Assembly (NCBI GenBank): GCA_910591455.2
Contig: OU342806.1
Coordinates: 5,297,478 to 5,361,477, forward strand
From: Pholis gunnellus
Taxonomy: Eukaryota; Chordata; Actinopteri; Perciformes; Pholidae
Direction: 5' to 3'
DNA length: 64,000 bases
The translations under genes and the position numbers were made by a program. The notes below the pieces were generated by a model that was given only the letters and a program-made list of their open reading frames with translations, was not told the origin of the DNA and searched no databases. Below, in pieces: positions 13,890 through 27,000 of the stretch. Within the stretch, counting starts at the first letter, position 1. Each line of letters begins with the position of its first letter.

Positions 13890-15540
13890 ACCTCCTCCTC
13901 TCTCTCCTGGTTTGGTCAGCAAACATGCTGCTGTTCATCTCTTCTCTCTATCTCTCCCCCTTTCCTCTCTTTTTCTCTCTCAGTGGGGCGCTTGGAGCTG
14001 ATGGTGTTTATAGTGATGCTTGGCAGTTGTCCCGTCGGAGCATTCCTGAGCTCCTCTCCGACTTTAAGGGCATCAGTGGGTTGTAATTGAGGCGTCTGCA
14101 AAAGATGAATGCAGCGCTGTGACACTGCAAGCAGCACGTATTTTCAAAGGGGAAAGCTGCTCACAATCTGGCAACTTTAAACACAGCCAATAAAAAGATC
14201 CCAGAGATAAATTCTCTGTTTGGCACAATGCAGCACACATGCCTCCGCAAGTGCACACACACACACACACACTAGTAGTTCAAAAGTAGAGCATCGCAAT
14301 CTGTAGACATCTCTTTGTCTGTGTGTGACTGTGATCGCGGTGTGTGGCGCAGCGGCGTCATTCAACAGCGTCCTTATGAATCCTCACCTCATTGTTTTAC
14401 CGTACTCATCTGTGTGCTCTGGACAGCATCTGCTGGGATGACTGCGTGTTTTCCGTGCTAGCGCCGCTCATGTTATAATGTCTCCATGGAAAAAACACGT
14501 GATATGAATAAGAAGTAAGCTGCTCCGCTGACTCAAACTGCTGTGGAAAAAAAAAAAAAAAGATGCCGAGCATAGCTTTTCGAAAGGCTTCGATGGCATT
14601 TCTTCCCTCTCAACTCGAGATTCTTGTGTGTATTCTTTTGTAACATATGTGTCAAATAAACTTGCATTGGATTCTGAAGTAGAGGAGAGGTCATGGGCAA
14701 ATACTTGCAGCATTGTCAATCCTGCAGCTGTGTAGCCGGGAGAGGAAAACTGAGTGCACAGCTGCAGACTGAGGCCTCAGCTTCTCAAATTGCTTCTGCC
14801 TCAGTTTCCTGCCCTCTTTACCGACCAGGCCAAGCAAGGCCCTTATTAGACCCACCCCCACCTTAATAATCCATGATGTCACCATCAACATCACTTTTTC
14901 TTTTTTTTTTTTCTTCACCTGCCTTTTTTTTTTTTTCATCCCGACTGCTGGTGCAACCCCCATTGTTTGTTAAATATTAACAGGTGTGGGAGGTCGAAGC
15001 GAATCCGTTCGGGACGAGGCTCTTCTGTTCCCGTCCGTGCGTCTATCTGTCCATCTACTGCTATCACCACATCTGCTTCAGTTTTGACTTCCCCTGGTTT
15101 GTTTGTCCATCTGTATTTGTGTTTCTCCCCCCCCACCACCACCACCTTCTTTTCCCCTGTCCCCCCTTTCAGTGGAGGGAGGCTGAGGAATGATCAGTCA
15201 GGCTTTGATGCCGCTGGCCCCTGCCCTGCCTTTCCACAGCACATGAGCCCAGGCAATTACGAAAGCGCTCCTAGCCGACTGTTATTACTCTGTATTGCTC
15301 CTGTCTGGAGCGGGAGGAAGAGCAGGAGAAGGATGAAGATGAGGAGTGTTTGATTTGATATATAGAACCACATTTGACTTGTTTAGTTTCTAAATATTTA
15401 AGATAAGTCCGTCCCAGCCTGTAACACTGTGATTGGCAGCTCTCTCACTCAACCATTCCTCCCGGACTGAGAGAAGAAAGTATACTATGGACGTCTGGAT
15501 GCTGCAGCACACATGTGGCAGACAGGAAGTGCTTGGGCAT

Positions 15541-15564
15541 GGGGGGGGGGGGGGGGGGGGGGGG
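15541..15564 (+). repeat. Poly-G tract (24 nt)
   Basis: Uninterrupted G24 between GGGCAT and CAGGAAAG. Confidence 0.97.
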
Positions 15565-17019
15565 CAGGAAAGATGACGGCCCCCTTTATCCCCAGTAATC
15601 ATTAGACAAGACTCCAGAGGAAGTCAGAAATCACCACTCCATATGATCCATACTTCCCGTCTATAGGATGAGTGCATTTTAAAAAAAAAGAAAAAATCTG
15701 TATTTTTGTGGAAACAGTGAGTCCACCGCTGGTTAAAGCCTGCCATTCAACGAATATAATGGTCTGTCTGTGCACCAGCCATTAGAAATAAATCATGTGG
15801 ATCATCTCTTTGGTTAGGGACAATTATGCTCTGCACTGACAAAGTGACGGCATCTGCCGGGAATAATGCACGGAGAGACAGATAAACCAACAGAGGAGAA
15901 AACAACAACAGCGTATTAAAATACCATTTTGTTTCGTGCAAAGTAAAGAGAAAGTAAGGCAGGGAGTTGTTAGGCCTTGAATCTACCATTCATCAACAGT
16001 TGAAGGGTACTTCATTGGAACGTCATTAGTTTAATATGCCGTGAACATAAGAGAGAGGTCTAGCCAAAAGTCTGATAGTTCTCCTGAAAAGCGAAATACA
16101 TTTTGAAGCATGGATGAATGATAATCTTGGCACATTTCACTTAAAGCTGTGGAAATAAAATCTGATCTCGCTCTGCTTCCAAAAAAATGACAATTGCAGC
16201 AACCAGAGCTGGCAGCACCTGAGATGTTTGTTTGCCTGGAGAGTAGGAAAATAATTGCTTGTTCAGCATTTCACGTTGTAAATAAAAAATAAAAAACTTT
16301 TCTCAGTGAAACTTTGTGTTTTGGAAAGTTTTCACATTATGGTCATATTATACGGAATATTGTCTTTCTTTGCAGTGGATCAGTTTCAATTCCAGCATTT
16401 GGATTGTGACAATAACTTGGCCCATCCCCGGTATGAGATTTCCACTGCTCCTTGCTTCTGATATTGGAATCTGCTTTCCAGCTCAACTTCTGATTCCAAG
16501 TCAGTTAGTGAGTGTCCTCTCATCACCCCCATCCTCTCAGCCTCTGCGTCACCTACAGAGCACTGCGGCAGCTTCAGGATGCATTTGATTTGCTGAATCT
16601 CCTACCGACAGAGCTTGTCCCTTCACCCGAGGGCCATCACTCTCTTTGATCCCCAAGCCAGTTTGGCACCATGCTGGCTGGTGTGTGAGGAGAGGGATTA
16701 CTCAGTTTACTATGCGCAAAATGCCACAGAAATGAATATAATAAACCACAACCATCAGGTATGATATGAATCTCTTCACATGGTGAATCTAATTATATCC
16801 TGTATCATAAATGAGTCTGAGCTTGGTAGCCAAAGCGCTTGGCGGCTCAGTTCCATTCAATTTTCCAAATAGATTCCAAAAAGAGTACACACATATTAGA
16901 AAACAATGGAAAAGCTGTTCTTAAGACTGCAGATCAGCCAGCCGCCCCCACCCAGCCCAGCTTTATCACACTCACACCTGCTGTGTGCCATGAAAGGAGG
17001 GAACAACTGGAGGCATGGA

Positions 17020-17021
<2 letters not shown>

Positions 17022-17059
<38 letters not shown>

Positions 17060-17073
17060 GTGCGTGTGTGTGT
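17022..17073 (+). repeat. (TG)n microsatellite with CG interruptions
   Basis: TG repeat of about 50 bp with two TGCG interruptions near its 3' side. A second shorter GT tract is at 17463-17487. Confidence 0.97.
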
Positions 17074-20000
17074 TTGGAAGAGAGCACAACTGGGCATGCA
17101 AACTCTTGTGTGAATGCGTGTGTTTACGTGTGCGCGGTGCTGTAAGAATGCTTCGGCGCTCGTGGCACGAGGCACGGCCTCAGCTCGATTTAACTCCCCG
17201 CTGAATGCCACTGTGACGCCAGGCAGACTTTGTGTGGCCGCATACCTCCACAGAAGAAGATATGGGAAAAATCTGTGGACCAGTAAGTCTTGGAGATTAC
17301 ATGGCTCCTCTCCGCTCCGGCCTCAACAATGCTTCAAATCCATCAGTGCTGTGTCACTCCGATTTGAGGCTTTTTGTCTTTAGAAAAACAGTGAATCTCC
17401 ATACCATCCCGCCATCATCACTCAGAGCAGGGGCGTGTGTGCGTTACTGAGGAAGAGGTAGTGTGCGTGTGTGTGTGTGTGTGTGTACGTAAAAGAGAGG
17501 GGAGGCATGAGAGAGGGGATTATAAGTAGAAATAGCAATGGATCAACTGAAACACAACATTGACTTGATTTTTTAATTGCCTCTCGGCTGCAATGAATGT
17601 CCGATGCAGCTGTCTGCATGAACAGCTGCTTGCCTAAAAAGACAGAACAAACTGGGAGTGAGGCGAGAACAATGTGGGATGAATCATATTCAGCCTATGA
17701 GGTATTTTACAATTTCGCAACTTTAAAAAGAAATGCATGCAGGATTAAGAATCACTTTTATTGGAAATTCACATCTGTTCCGAGGCACATTTCCCAGGGA
17801 GCCTGCAAAGATGCATTTACTATGCTGTCTGGGCAAGACAGAAACAGTATGGTGTGTTACTGCTTAAAGTAAACTAAAACAGACAATGCTTTTTTTCTTC
17901 TTTCAGCTTTGTTAATGTGGAGCCCTTGCGTTTACAAGTTGCAATTTACAACTGTGGAAGAACCAGGGGGTCTGAAAGATTTGATGGAGCAGTCTGCGTG
18001 GATTTCCTGCAGAATATTTGTCAGACTTGAATTAAGTACTGTTGTTTTGCTCTCTCTCTCTCTCTCCCTCCCTCAGCCCGAGGCCTTGTGGCTGACTACT
18101 CCACATCTATAAATCACCGGGAACGCATGCTTATATCCCCGAGCGAGTGCGCTGAGTCAGTCTGGCAAGGTTAATCACATTCACATCTCCTCGGCCCGTT
18201 TGCAGCCGCCAACTGATAACCAAACACCCATTACGGGGCATGATCCCTCTTGTTTGCGAATTCTGCTCATATCGTGCTTTAACAGTGACGCCACATGAAA
18301 GACGTTGGATGTAAGGGACGCTGTGGATCCGTGGTGTTTTTTGGCGATTGCTACCAAGCATAAACGGCGTGTTTGGACAACAGAAAATGAGGCCAATAAC
18401 ACACATAAATAATTACTTTAAAAGGCGAGACACAGATAACGTGAGGGTGGGGCTGGGGCAGCAGTGGATGAGGATCGACCACAATAACAGACAGAGGGCT
18501 CATTCACGTCGGACACATGCTCAGCTTACACTGGGGCCAATGGTCGGCTGCACTCATATCCTTCTGTCTGTGCGTTTGATGGACTTTTAGAGAATATGGG
18601 AAGCTTTCCAAGTGTGACACATGGTTGCAAGCCTATGAATATCTGGGAATATAAGCAGCATAAGTGTAGTATAAATGTGGGTGTGTTTGCAACTGTGCAT
18701 GTTTCTGAATATGCGTGCATGTGATTGCGCTTCAATCTTTTTTCCGTTGAGGTTTTTTTTTTTTTTCTTTCTCTCTCTCTCTCTCTCTCTTCTCAGAAGT
18801 GCCCTACCCAGATATGTGGGAATTAGGCCACATCGCTCACTACCATCCTACTCTAATCAAAGTGCCGATTCTTGAAACAGACAGCTGTTGTCATGTGCCT
18901 TGATTCCAATGGCTATCTCTCCCTGTAGCTGCCCGAGCCCTTAGTTGGCCAGCTGAAGTTGTAGAGGGAACGAGGGTTGACGCCGTCCGCTCATTCAAAC
19001 TCCAGTTAGAGCAGTGCTCCAATTCACAATACAGCATATACCACAAACACACTGATCCAAGGTAAGTTTCTTTTTTTCTCCTCTCTGGATTTACTCACAA
19101 CATCCTCGGATTCAGACACGCCTGAAGATGCTAATTAAGATTTATTGCGAAGATGAAATGACGTTGATAGAAACACCGGCTTTGATTGTGACTTTTACTT
19201 TGTACAATGCCACTAAAAATGATTGTCTTAAGATCTGATCTAATAATTCACTAACATACTGGAGTGTCAATGGAGCGACTCATCAACACAAACGTAGCAG
19301 CTGATGGGTTGTTTTAATCTATAGAGTGTGACATGCATGATCCCGTACAAGCAGGACCGGCTTTTTCTTTAAACCTAAATGTGAGAAACATCTGCTGAAA
19401 AGCTAAAGGGTAGAAGAAAAAAAAAACAGCCATATCAATGTCCCAGCACTTCATATGGACTTTTCTCCACCTCACAGATCTCTGCTCAGTACATTGCAGT
19501 GACTCATTTAAACTTGATTGGTAGAAGTGGACACCATTGCCATGCGCCTCCATGTTTCAGTGCTCTAAATCAACCCAAGCAGCAGGTGACATTCTCCGAA
19601 TGCCTCCTTGGCGAAACTTTGGTAGATCAGAATGGCTAAATGTATACACTCCTGAGTTATTGTCTATTCGTCTATTCCTGGTTCAGGGCAGTTGTCTGGG
19701 TGGGCCAGGACAGAAACAATACCAACTGTTGCAGACTAACTGAAGGACAGGCTTTATCACGATTAAGCCTCGAGCCGTCAGGTGTAAAGGGCAAACGGTT
19801 GAGAGCACACGACGGAAAAACCTAAACCAGCTTTTACAACTCCACGTATCGGGCTAAAGATTTGAGAAGGGATTTAAAAAATCCAAACTATACATTATTG
19901 CCATGAATCCTTGCATGTCATAAAGATCTGTTAAAGTCTTGAAATGAATGAGAGAAGAAACGTAAACCTCCAAATAGTGCAGGATTGGTGCTAGAAACAA

Positions 20001-22702
20001 AACGTCTCACTTTGAATTTTAGCATTTTCATTAGCATTTGGCTAGCAGTCTTTTAAGGAGATTTTTAAGGGCTTTTAAAAAACAAAATAGAATAAAGTAT
20101 ATGTTCTGCATTGCAGAACCATTCTTTTGGACCTAGGCACAAATTGAAAGTTTAAAAACAATTGTTGAGATGAAAATATTGAGTGTTAATTCTTCAGCTG
20201 GAGGGCAGAGGTATGACTAACATTTCGGTTTTCTGGGAGCAAAGAGTGTTGTTGTAGGTCATTACAAAGCAATTTGTTGCCTGTTTCTATACCACATGGC
20301 TCAGATGACTAAAAGCGTGGGAGTCGTCATGAAGACAGAAAGACGAGTTCAAACAAAGTTATGCATTGAAATCAGCTTCACAGGCGGCTCAGTGAAGCCA
20401 TACGTTGAACTGTTTCTGCTAATTGATTTATTAGTTTGAAAAACAACTAAACCAGGTTAAAAAAAAAAAGAAAACATATTGGAGAATTCAAGATTGGGGA
20501 GAGGTTTAACTCTCAAAACACACACTCACAAACACATATCCAGGGTTTGAGTCAGAGGTCAAACGGCCCTGAACTCTCTCCCTTTAGGCTGAGGACATCA
20601 GAGGTCCCTCTGTGTGCTGCTCTCCATTTATTTTACCCATCATCCCTCATCAGGCCGGGACGACCCCGCGACCCTGCAGCTAGGGTTACCTGTCAGTTGA
20701 CTGTCTATTCATGAGCACGGGGCTTGACGCTGTGTCAACATTTGCTCTGAGGGACACAAGGGAGTAAAAAGAGAGGAGTTTGGTGCAATATGGTGAAGAC
20801 CAAAGCAACAAACAGAAAACTCAGATTGCATTAGAAAGAAAAAAAAAATACTTTATTTCAAAATTAATGAATGAAAATCTATCCTCCTTTTGTTTCCATA
20901 CTCAGAAGCTAAGATTTCAGGCAGTGCAGGGCCCCCGACTAGCAGACCATCTACTCTTATGACATGCAAGTGTGATAATTCCTGTTTACTTGGAGACAAA
21001 GATCCAAAGGATCTCAGCAAACAGATGCCTGCATGGATACCTATTGAGGGGTACCTACAAAAACACACCAAAGGCCCCCCCTGTGTGTGCTGTCAGCTAT
21101 CAATCAGGGTGCCGTAAGTGGGATCCTTGAGTTGAGATGCTATCAGCGCTGCCCCGTATACACTCACACCACAGTTTCCCTTATCTCCGCTGAGATAACA
21201 GATCCCCTTCTAACAGCGAGAGGCCTGAACCAGACATACTTGCTTTCTGCATCTCTCTCTCCATCTCCCTCTCACTCTCTGTCTCAGCTGTGCTACAGGC
21301 CACTTCATTTCAGACAGGGGCCCTCAGAAGAAAAAAAAAAAAAAAACAGTCAATTTGCTCTGGTTCCTGTTCAAAATTCAATAAGCTTGTCTCTTATATT
21401 GCAACCGTGTGGTGCTTGCGGAGGCTGCAGAGGGCGCGTGCTACTTCTGATCCCAATCTCTGATGTTATCGGGCCCCAGAAGAAACATGACACGTGTCTC
21501 GGTTGACGAATCTAGATGGGCATGAAATTGAACAAAAATCAGAAGCGTGACACATCAACAATTTCCTGCAACTGTACTTTTTCTTATTGTTTTATAAACA
21601 TTGCAGTTCCAGAAAAACTGAATTGTTTAAGGTTTACAGCTCCTGTTTTCGGCAAAGAGAACAGACGAGTCAGGGTTTTGCAACTAAGCAGCGCTGCATT
21701 TACATGCTATAAAAACGTGAATATACACTTGTGTGTAAAATCCCATTGCCGGTCGGTTTTCATGGAGTACTGTGTGTTGACGACGTTGCGGTGTAGATAT
21801 GTGAGGTCACTGCAGTTGGTTTTTCCTCGCTTCGAGGACAGCGAGCTGAGGAGATGATCCCGGACGGGCCCTGTTTTTCGGGCTTTCACCAGACCACAGC
21901 ACGTTGGGCCTAATAACAAAAACAAGCATCCTGGTGTGGAGCTGGTCCCACAGTGTGAGGACCATAATGAGGAACATGTGGAGCTGCCCAGACACACAGT
22001 CAGAGGAAACCCAATCCCTCACTCCCCCCCCCTTTTTTTTTCTTCTCCCCCTTCCTTCTCCCTTCCCCCCTTTCTTTCTTTCTCAGCCTCTTTCACCTCA
22101 CTCTCTACATTTTCTGTCGCTAAGTTGTAATCACTGCATTTGGGTCTTAATATTGGTGCAAAACTTAAAACACTTTCTCTCTGCAGTCCATGTAGAAACT
22201 AGCTTTTTTTCCTCTATTGTACCAGAACAAGCGACCAATTGTCAGCAGGAGAAATCTACGGGCCTTGTTTTTACTCGATGTACACCTTTGTAGCGGAGCC
22301 GCTCTCTCCCTCTCTCTGACTTGTTTTAGAGTTGGTAGCATATACAAACTGCTGGGTCATGCAACGCAAGACGCTCAGAAGGAAACATGGGAAGAAAGAG
22401 GTCTTTCTGCACCCATCAAGCCTGACAGGCGGTCTGGGAGTTCCTTTCATGTGCTGAATTCATCCTTAGCGTCCACCTGGATCAATTAACTGTTTGCTTC
22501 AGTGCTCATCAGTCCCGCAGTGTGGATCCTGAGCTCATTTAGTAGACAGCGGCTTATTGAGCGAAGCTATGGCTTTGATTTTGTTGTCTTTAATCTTTGT
22601 GTAACACACATCAGGGCATGCAGATGTAGTATCTCTGTCTGGGCATTTTCTCATCCTCAGCTGAGACAAATTCAAAGTAAAACACTGCGTTTTCTTCTGC
22701 AG

Positions 22703-22743
22703 GAGATGTCGCCTCTCGCTCCCAAGGAGAAACGGTCTAACAG
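22703..22743 (+). CDS. rgmd: rgm putative first coding exon (alternative N-terminus)
   Basis: This 41-bp segment has a good acceptor (TTTCTTCTGCAG) and a good donor (CAG/GTGAGA). It contains an ATG at 22706 followed by an open frame reading MSPLAPKEKRSN. The frame leaves in phase 2, which joins exactly in frame to the open reading upstream of ATG 24601 in the next exon (acceptor after 24545). The joined N-terminus runs through ...EWIGMGRSG. This resembles the W-x-G-M-G stretch that I recall ahead of the signal peptide in human RGMA and in long RGMB forms. The acceptor implies a further upstream 5' UTR exon, which I could not find. It may be used only in some transcripts or be a chance match. 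Confidence 0.5.
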
Positions 22744-24028
22744 GTGAGACGCTCATTTTTTTATTTATTTGCTGCACAGCGCATGCACACCATCAACAGA
22801 TCTGCCTCCTACGCTGCGTCACTGCCCACGTGTCAAAGTTGTCACAGGGAATACGAAGTGTAACCTGCTTGATGGGATTTAAAATGTGACCATAAAGTGC
22901 AGCCATAAAGCGGATGAACCAACCAAGCCTTCAAAATTAGCTGAACAAACAGAGTAAGGTAGAGCCCTCCGGGGGGATAAACTTGGCACACTGGATCCAG
23001 TGTGACAGAGGCCCTTCTGGCAGCTCAGAACAATCCAAACGTTCCACTTGGGTTGAGCTGTCTTCGTTTCCCCCTCCACTATATATATCAGCCCCACATC
23101 AACATGGGCCTGTGAAGACCTTTCACAAGACTGACAGGCCACCTGAATCACACAATTGTGTGGCCGGAGGAGCCTGCATGTGTATAGAAAAACCAGTGAT
23201 CCAATAACTGTCTGGGTTCACTTCTCTCTCATAAAGTCAGGAGGGAGGCGCAGAGGGAGACCTACAGCTACAAGCCAAATGTTCCAGCTGCACCAAAACA
23301 AAGCTTTAACTTTTCATTCCAGTTCTAGAAAATACGCAAACTGTGACTGTTGATTTTCTTTATACAGTATCTGGGTCGGTGCATTACATTTCTTTATTTG
23401 CATGGCACATAAAACCACAGAGTGTGTCTCAGGGAAGTAAAAAAAGTCAGTGTGTGTGCGCCTTGCAGATGGTCCGGCCTCACAGCAGCTGTGCAAATGA
23501 AAGACAGAGTGCCGTTGAAGGAGGTGAGAGAGATGGAAAGTTGGCCACAAAAAGGAAAAAAGAGTAACATGCAAGTTGCTAAATGAAAATGTAATGGAAA
23601 AATGAAATGCTCACGGAGATTTTTTGCTGAGAGAAGATAATTGAGAGTATTTTCTCTGACATGACAAAAACACACAATGTCCCATGAGCTTTGGCAGGTT
23701 TAAACCCCACTTTGTATAACCATCAAAATGACAAAAGAAGGGATTTATTGACCTTAAATATCACATCTAATCAGTGTAATGGAGGAAATCATATAATATA
23801 TGATACCACTATACTTCTCCTTAGCCTAAATCATTACTTTACAGTTAGTTCACCACTTGTATCAGGTTCTAGAGTCAAAATATTCTAAGCAAGGTAAAAT
23901 CTGTTAGTTGGCACACACAATTGTCAATCAAACTCTATTATTGAAACGCTAAATGTGGAGTGAGAAAACAACAGGTGGGAGAATCCTGTTTAATGCTGAA
24001 AACACACTCACATTTGTCCCCTGGAGGA

Positions 24029-24059
<31 letters not shown>

Positions 24060-27000
24060 TCAGAGGGGACAGTTGTCCCTCAGTGCTTTGTAGTGCAAAC
24101 ATTTCTCCCAGTCTGTTTCAGCTCTCCATAAAAGCAGCTTTATAACTTGTCCCATCTGATTGGGCCGAGTAACTCCAAGTTGTAACTCCAACCTTAGCAT
24201 CGTGCATGTACAGGTAATAGGTGATTGTTATACTGTTATAAACCACAACACCTTGTGATTCTTCAATTATAAATCAGGTCAATTATAACTTCACACCGCC
24301 CCCCTCTGCTGTTGAAGGCACTTTTTTTTCCACTGTCCTTAATCCCAGTAATTGCCACTACATGTAAATATCGAGCGGTTAGTGAATAATTAGTGTTTCA
24401 TTGGCCAGCAATCACCTCTGAGGCCCCCGCCGTCTACGCGTTTAGACCCCTCCCTCGTAAGGGCCAGCCCTGAAGACAGGGGCCCCCTTTTTGAATGACA
24501 GCGCTTTGGGAAGGAAGACGAATTTGTGTCTGATTTCCCCCGCAGCCGCAGCGTCGATGAGAAGCAGTCGAGGAACTCCATTCTAACTGAATGGATTGGT
24601 ATGGGGAGAAGCGGACCACAGATCACGGCTAAGCGGCAGCTTTTGGACTGTGTAACGTTGACGATGGTTTTACTTTCTCTGCTGTTTCGACCAGGTAAGT
24701 GTTGCCTGTTTTTTTCTTTTTTTCCAATCCGTGCTTCTCCACTCCTCTACGGCACGCGAAGCTGTGTGTCCCCGCTCCCCTCCGCAATGGAGGTGGGGGA
24801 AAAAAAGTTTTCCCTGTTTAGCTGTGTGGCTGAACTCAAACTCTTTTAACGGCTCTGACATTTAACACATCGTAACTTAAGTTTAGCGTGTTTGCTTGGT
24901 GTTTAAAGATGGTTGTTTGAAAAGTATCCCGTACAAAGTAATAATGTCCCGTTGGCTCTCAGCCTGCAGACAACACTAGCTCAGCAGCACGAGTTAACCC
25001 ACTTAACGGGCGTATTTTTTTAAACATATTTCCAACCATTCTCGCATAAAACAACCGACACCAAACACGTTGTCACCAACCGCTTAACGGTTATTACGTT
25101 TGACAAAAACACAAGTGTCGCTGTTGCCATTGTTTTTTATCAAGTCGTGTGAAGTTACGGGTTAGCTCTACGTTAGCATAGCTCGCTAGCAAACCGGGGT
25201 CCAGCAACCCGTAGTCTTAACGAGAAGGAAAACTACGGAGCTTGTTGTTTTTTAACCAGAAACTACCGTTAATCGGACAACAAACGGTCACGTTTACTAT
25301 TAAAGTCCGGAGTGTAACTTGAACGCTTAGTTTAGACTGTTTTTAGTTGTTGGCGAACCCGAGGGAACCATGTTATTTCACCCTATTCATGCTTCACTTA
25401 TTAACTTTGTTAGCTGCCATGCATGGGGGTCCAACTCTTTGGCCTCTGAACGTGTCGCTCCTCTGTCCCCGTTAGAGATCACAGACCACTACACACTACG
25501 GTTGTGTTTGGATTATAAAGCTGGTTTATTCCATGTTTCAGTTCCAGATTTCGTGTTGATGACACACATGAGACGCAGATTTGATTTTCACAAAGGAGGT
25601 GCGTTTTGTTTTTAACTGTCGGCAATGTTAGATAAAGTTGAACAAATCGGTAAAACTGTTCTTTGGACAGTTGTCTGTATACTATATATATTTGTTGAAA
25701 TGATAAAGTCAACAGACAACCACTTTCAATGTGGACATTCATAACATTCTAATTATTACTATTATTTTGATATGTAAATGTTTAATGTTAATCGTTCAAG
25801 ATCACATGAAAGATGTCAGACGTTTGATTTTCAAATGATTTATTTTGACCCAATGTTCTTCATTCAGACATGAAAACTGCAAATCTTCTCTTCATATACA
25901 TATTAAATACCAACAAAACAAAGAAACAATAATGAGTTATTGTGCAGCACCACATCTAAAGACCCCTGGAGGCCCCTCAGGATCAAATTTATGGTGCAAA
26001 AATGAGTTGCTGTCAGACTTTGGGTCGAGTAATGTAGGTCCTTTAATTAAATAGGTAATATTCATTACAAGTTTGATTATTAACATGGTGTCAAAGTGTA
26101 GTCACTATGGTGTATATAGGTGATTAAATAGTATTTAATACCATTAAGTGTTTTCAGTCTTTCAGAATGTTGATTCTCGTTAGTGTGCAAACTAAAGACG
26201 ACGTTAAAGCCATTAGAAAACACCTTCCCAATGCCCGTCCTTTATCTCCAGGGTTTCCTTAAATCGACTAATCTCCACTGATACAAAGACTGTGTGCTCG
26301 TTCCCTTTATGCTCTCATATTCCCCTCATGGTCCTCACACTTGTTGGTAGTCTACTAAGTGCCGGAGCATAAAGACCCTTTGGGGAGATGCCCGCTTGTT
26401 GATGGCCGTGCAGGCAGTGATTGTCCAAAAGTGTCAATCACAGCAGACTTAAGGGTGACCTCGCAGCGAGGCCTGTTGGAATTCAGAGGAGGGATGCTGG
26501 ATGCCTCCAACTTGACCTCTCACACTCCATCGCAGTTTTATTTTTTTTATATCAGAGCTGGTGTTGAAGTGCAGCGGCTGTGAGATGCATTAATCATCCG
26601 TCCTGCCTCCCCCTTCAGTGAATCAGACGTATGAGAAAAAGGAAGAAACTGCAGAAATATTCATGTGCAGTGGTGTGAAATCACAGCGCTTATCTTGTTG
26701 TCTTTGTCCACGCTGTTGGGAGATTAGATGGAGCCTCCGAGTAAACACAAGATTATTCTGTTGCAATAGAGGAGCGGTCTGTTGCAACGGATCCCTGTTT
26801 TTGCAGCAAAAGTGGTGGAAAATGGAAAATATATCAACAATACAGCACGAGTTATTATATCCCAGTCAGCATACTAGACATCCCTCCCAAACGTAACACT
26901 ACAGTGAAATGAGTGTGATTAACATACACACTTTTCCCACAGAAATAGCTGCCATTTTTTTTCTTTCTCCCTTGATAATAAATATCCCACTTGTGAGTCG

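Larger units (their letters stand above)
1..22702. other. Gene-free upstream region / possible rgm regulatory domain
   Basis: I find no convincing coding exon in this 22.7 kb. The open frames present are short, lack splice-site context and show no recognisable domain; several are generated by microsatellites. The region holds homopurine and dinucleotide repeats, poly-G tracts, repeat-like fragments and scattered AT-rich blocks with homeodomain-type TAAT cores (entries below). It could be intergenic, or partly a long 5' intron of rgm if a distal non-coding first exon exists. A strong donor-like CCAAG/GTAAGT occurs at about 19057-19067, but nothing else defines an exon there. Confidence 0.6.

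Noticed and set aside
13689..14090. Long plus and minus frames with poly-Ser, poly-Pro and poly-Glu
   Set aside because: They exist only because the TCC repeat is open in all frames; flanks show no coding texture or splice sites.
14967..15353. 128-codon plus frame before the G24 run
   Set aside because: Composition driven by pyrimidine-rich DNA; no recognisable protein or splice structure.
19011..19067. Possible non-coding rgm 5' exon ending at CCAAG/GTAAGT
   Set aside because: Only a donor-like sequence is present; no promoter or acceptor defines the other side.
21087..21506. 139-codon plus frame
   Set aside because: Ser/Pro/Leu-rich reading of CT-repeat DNA with no family similarity.
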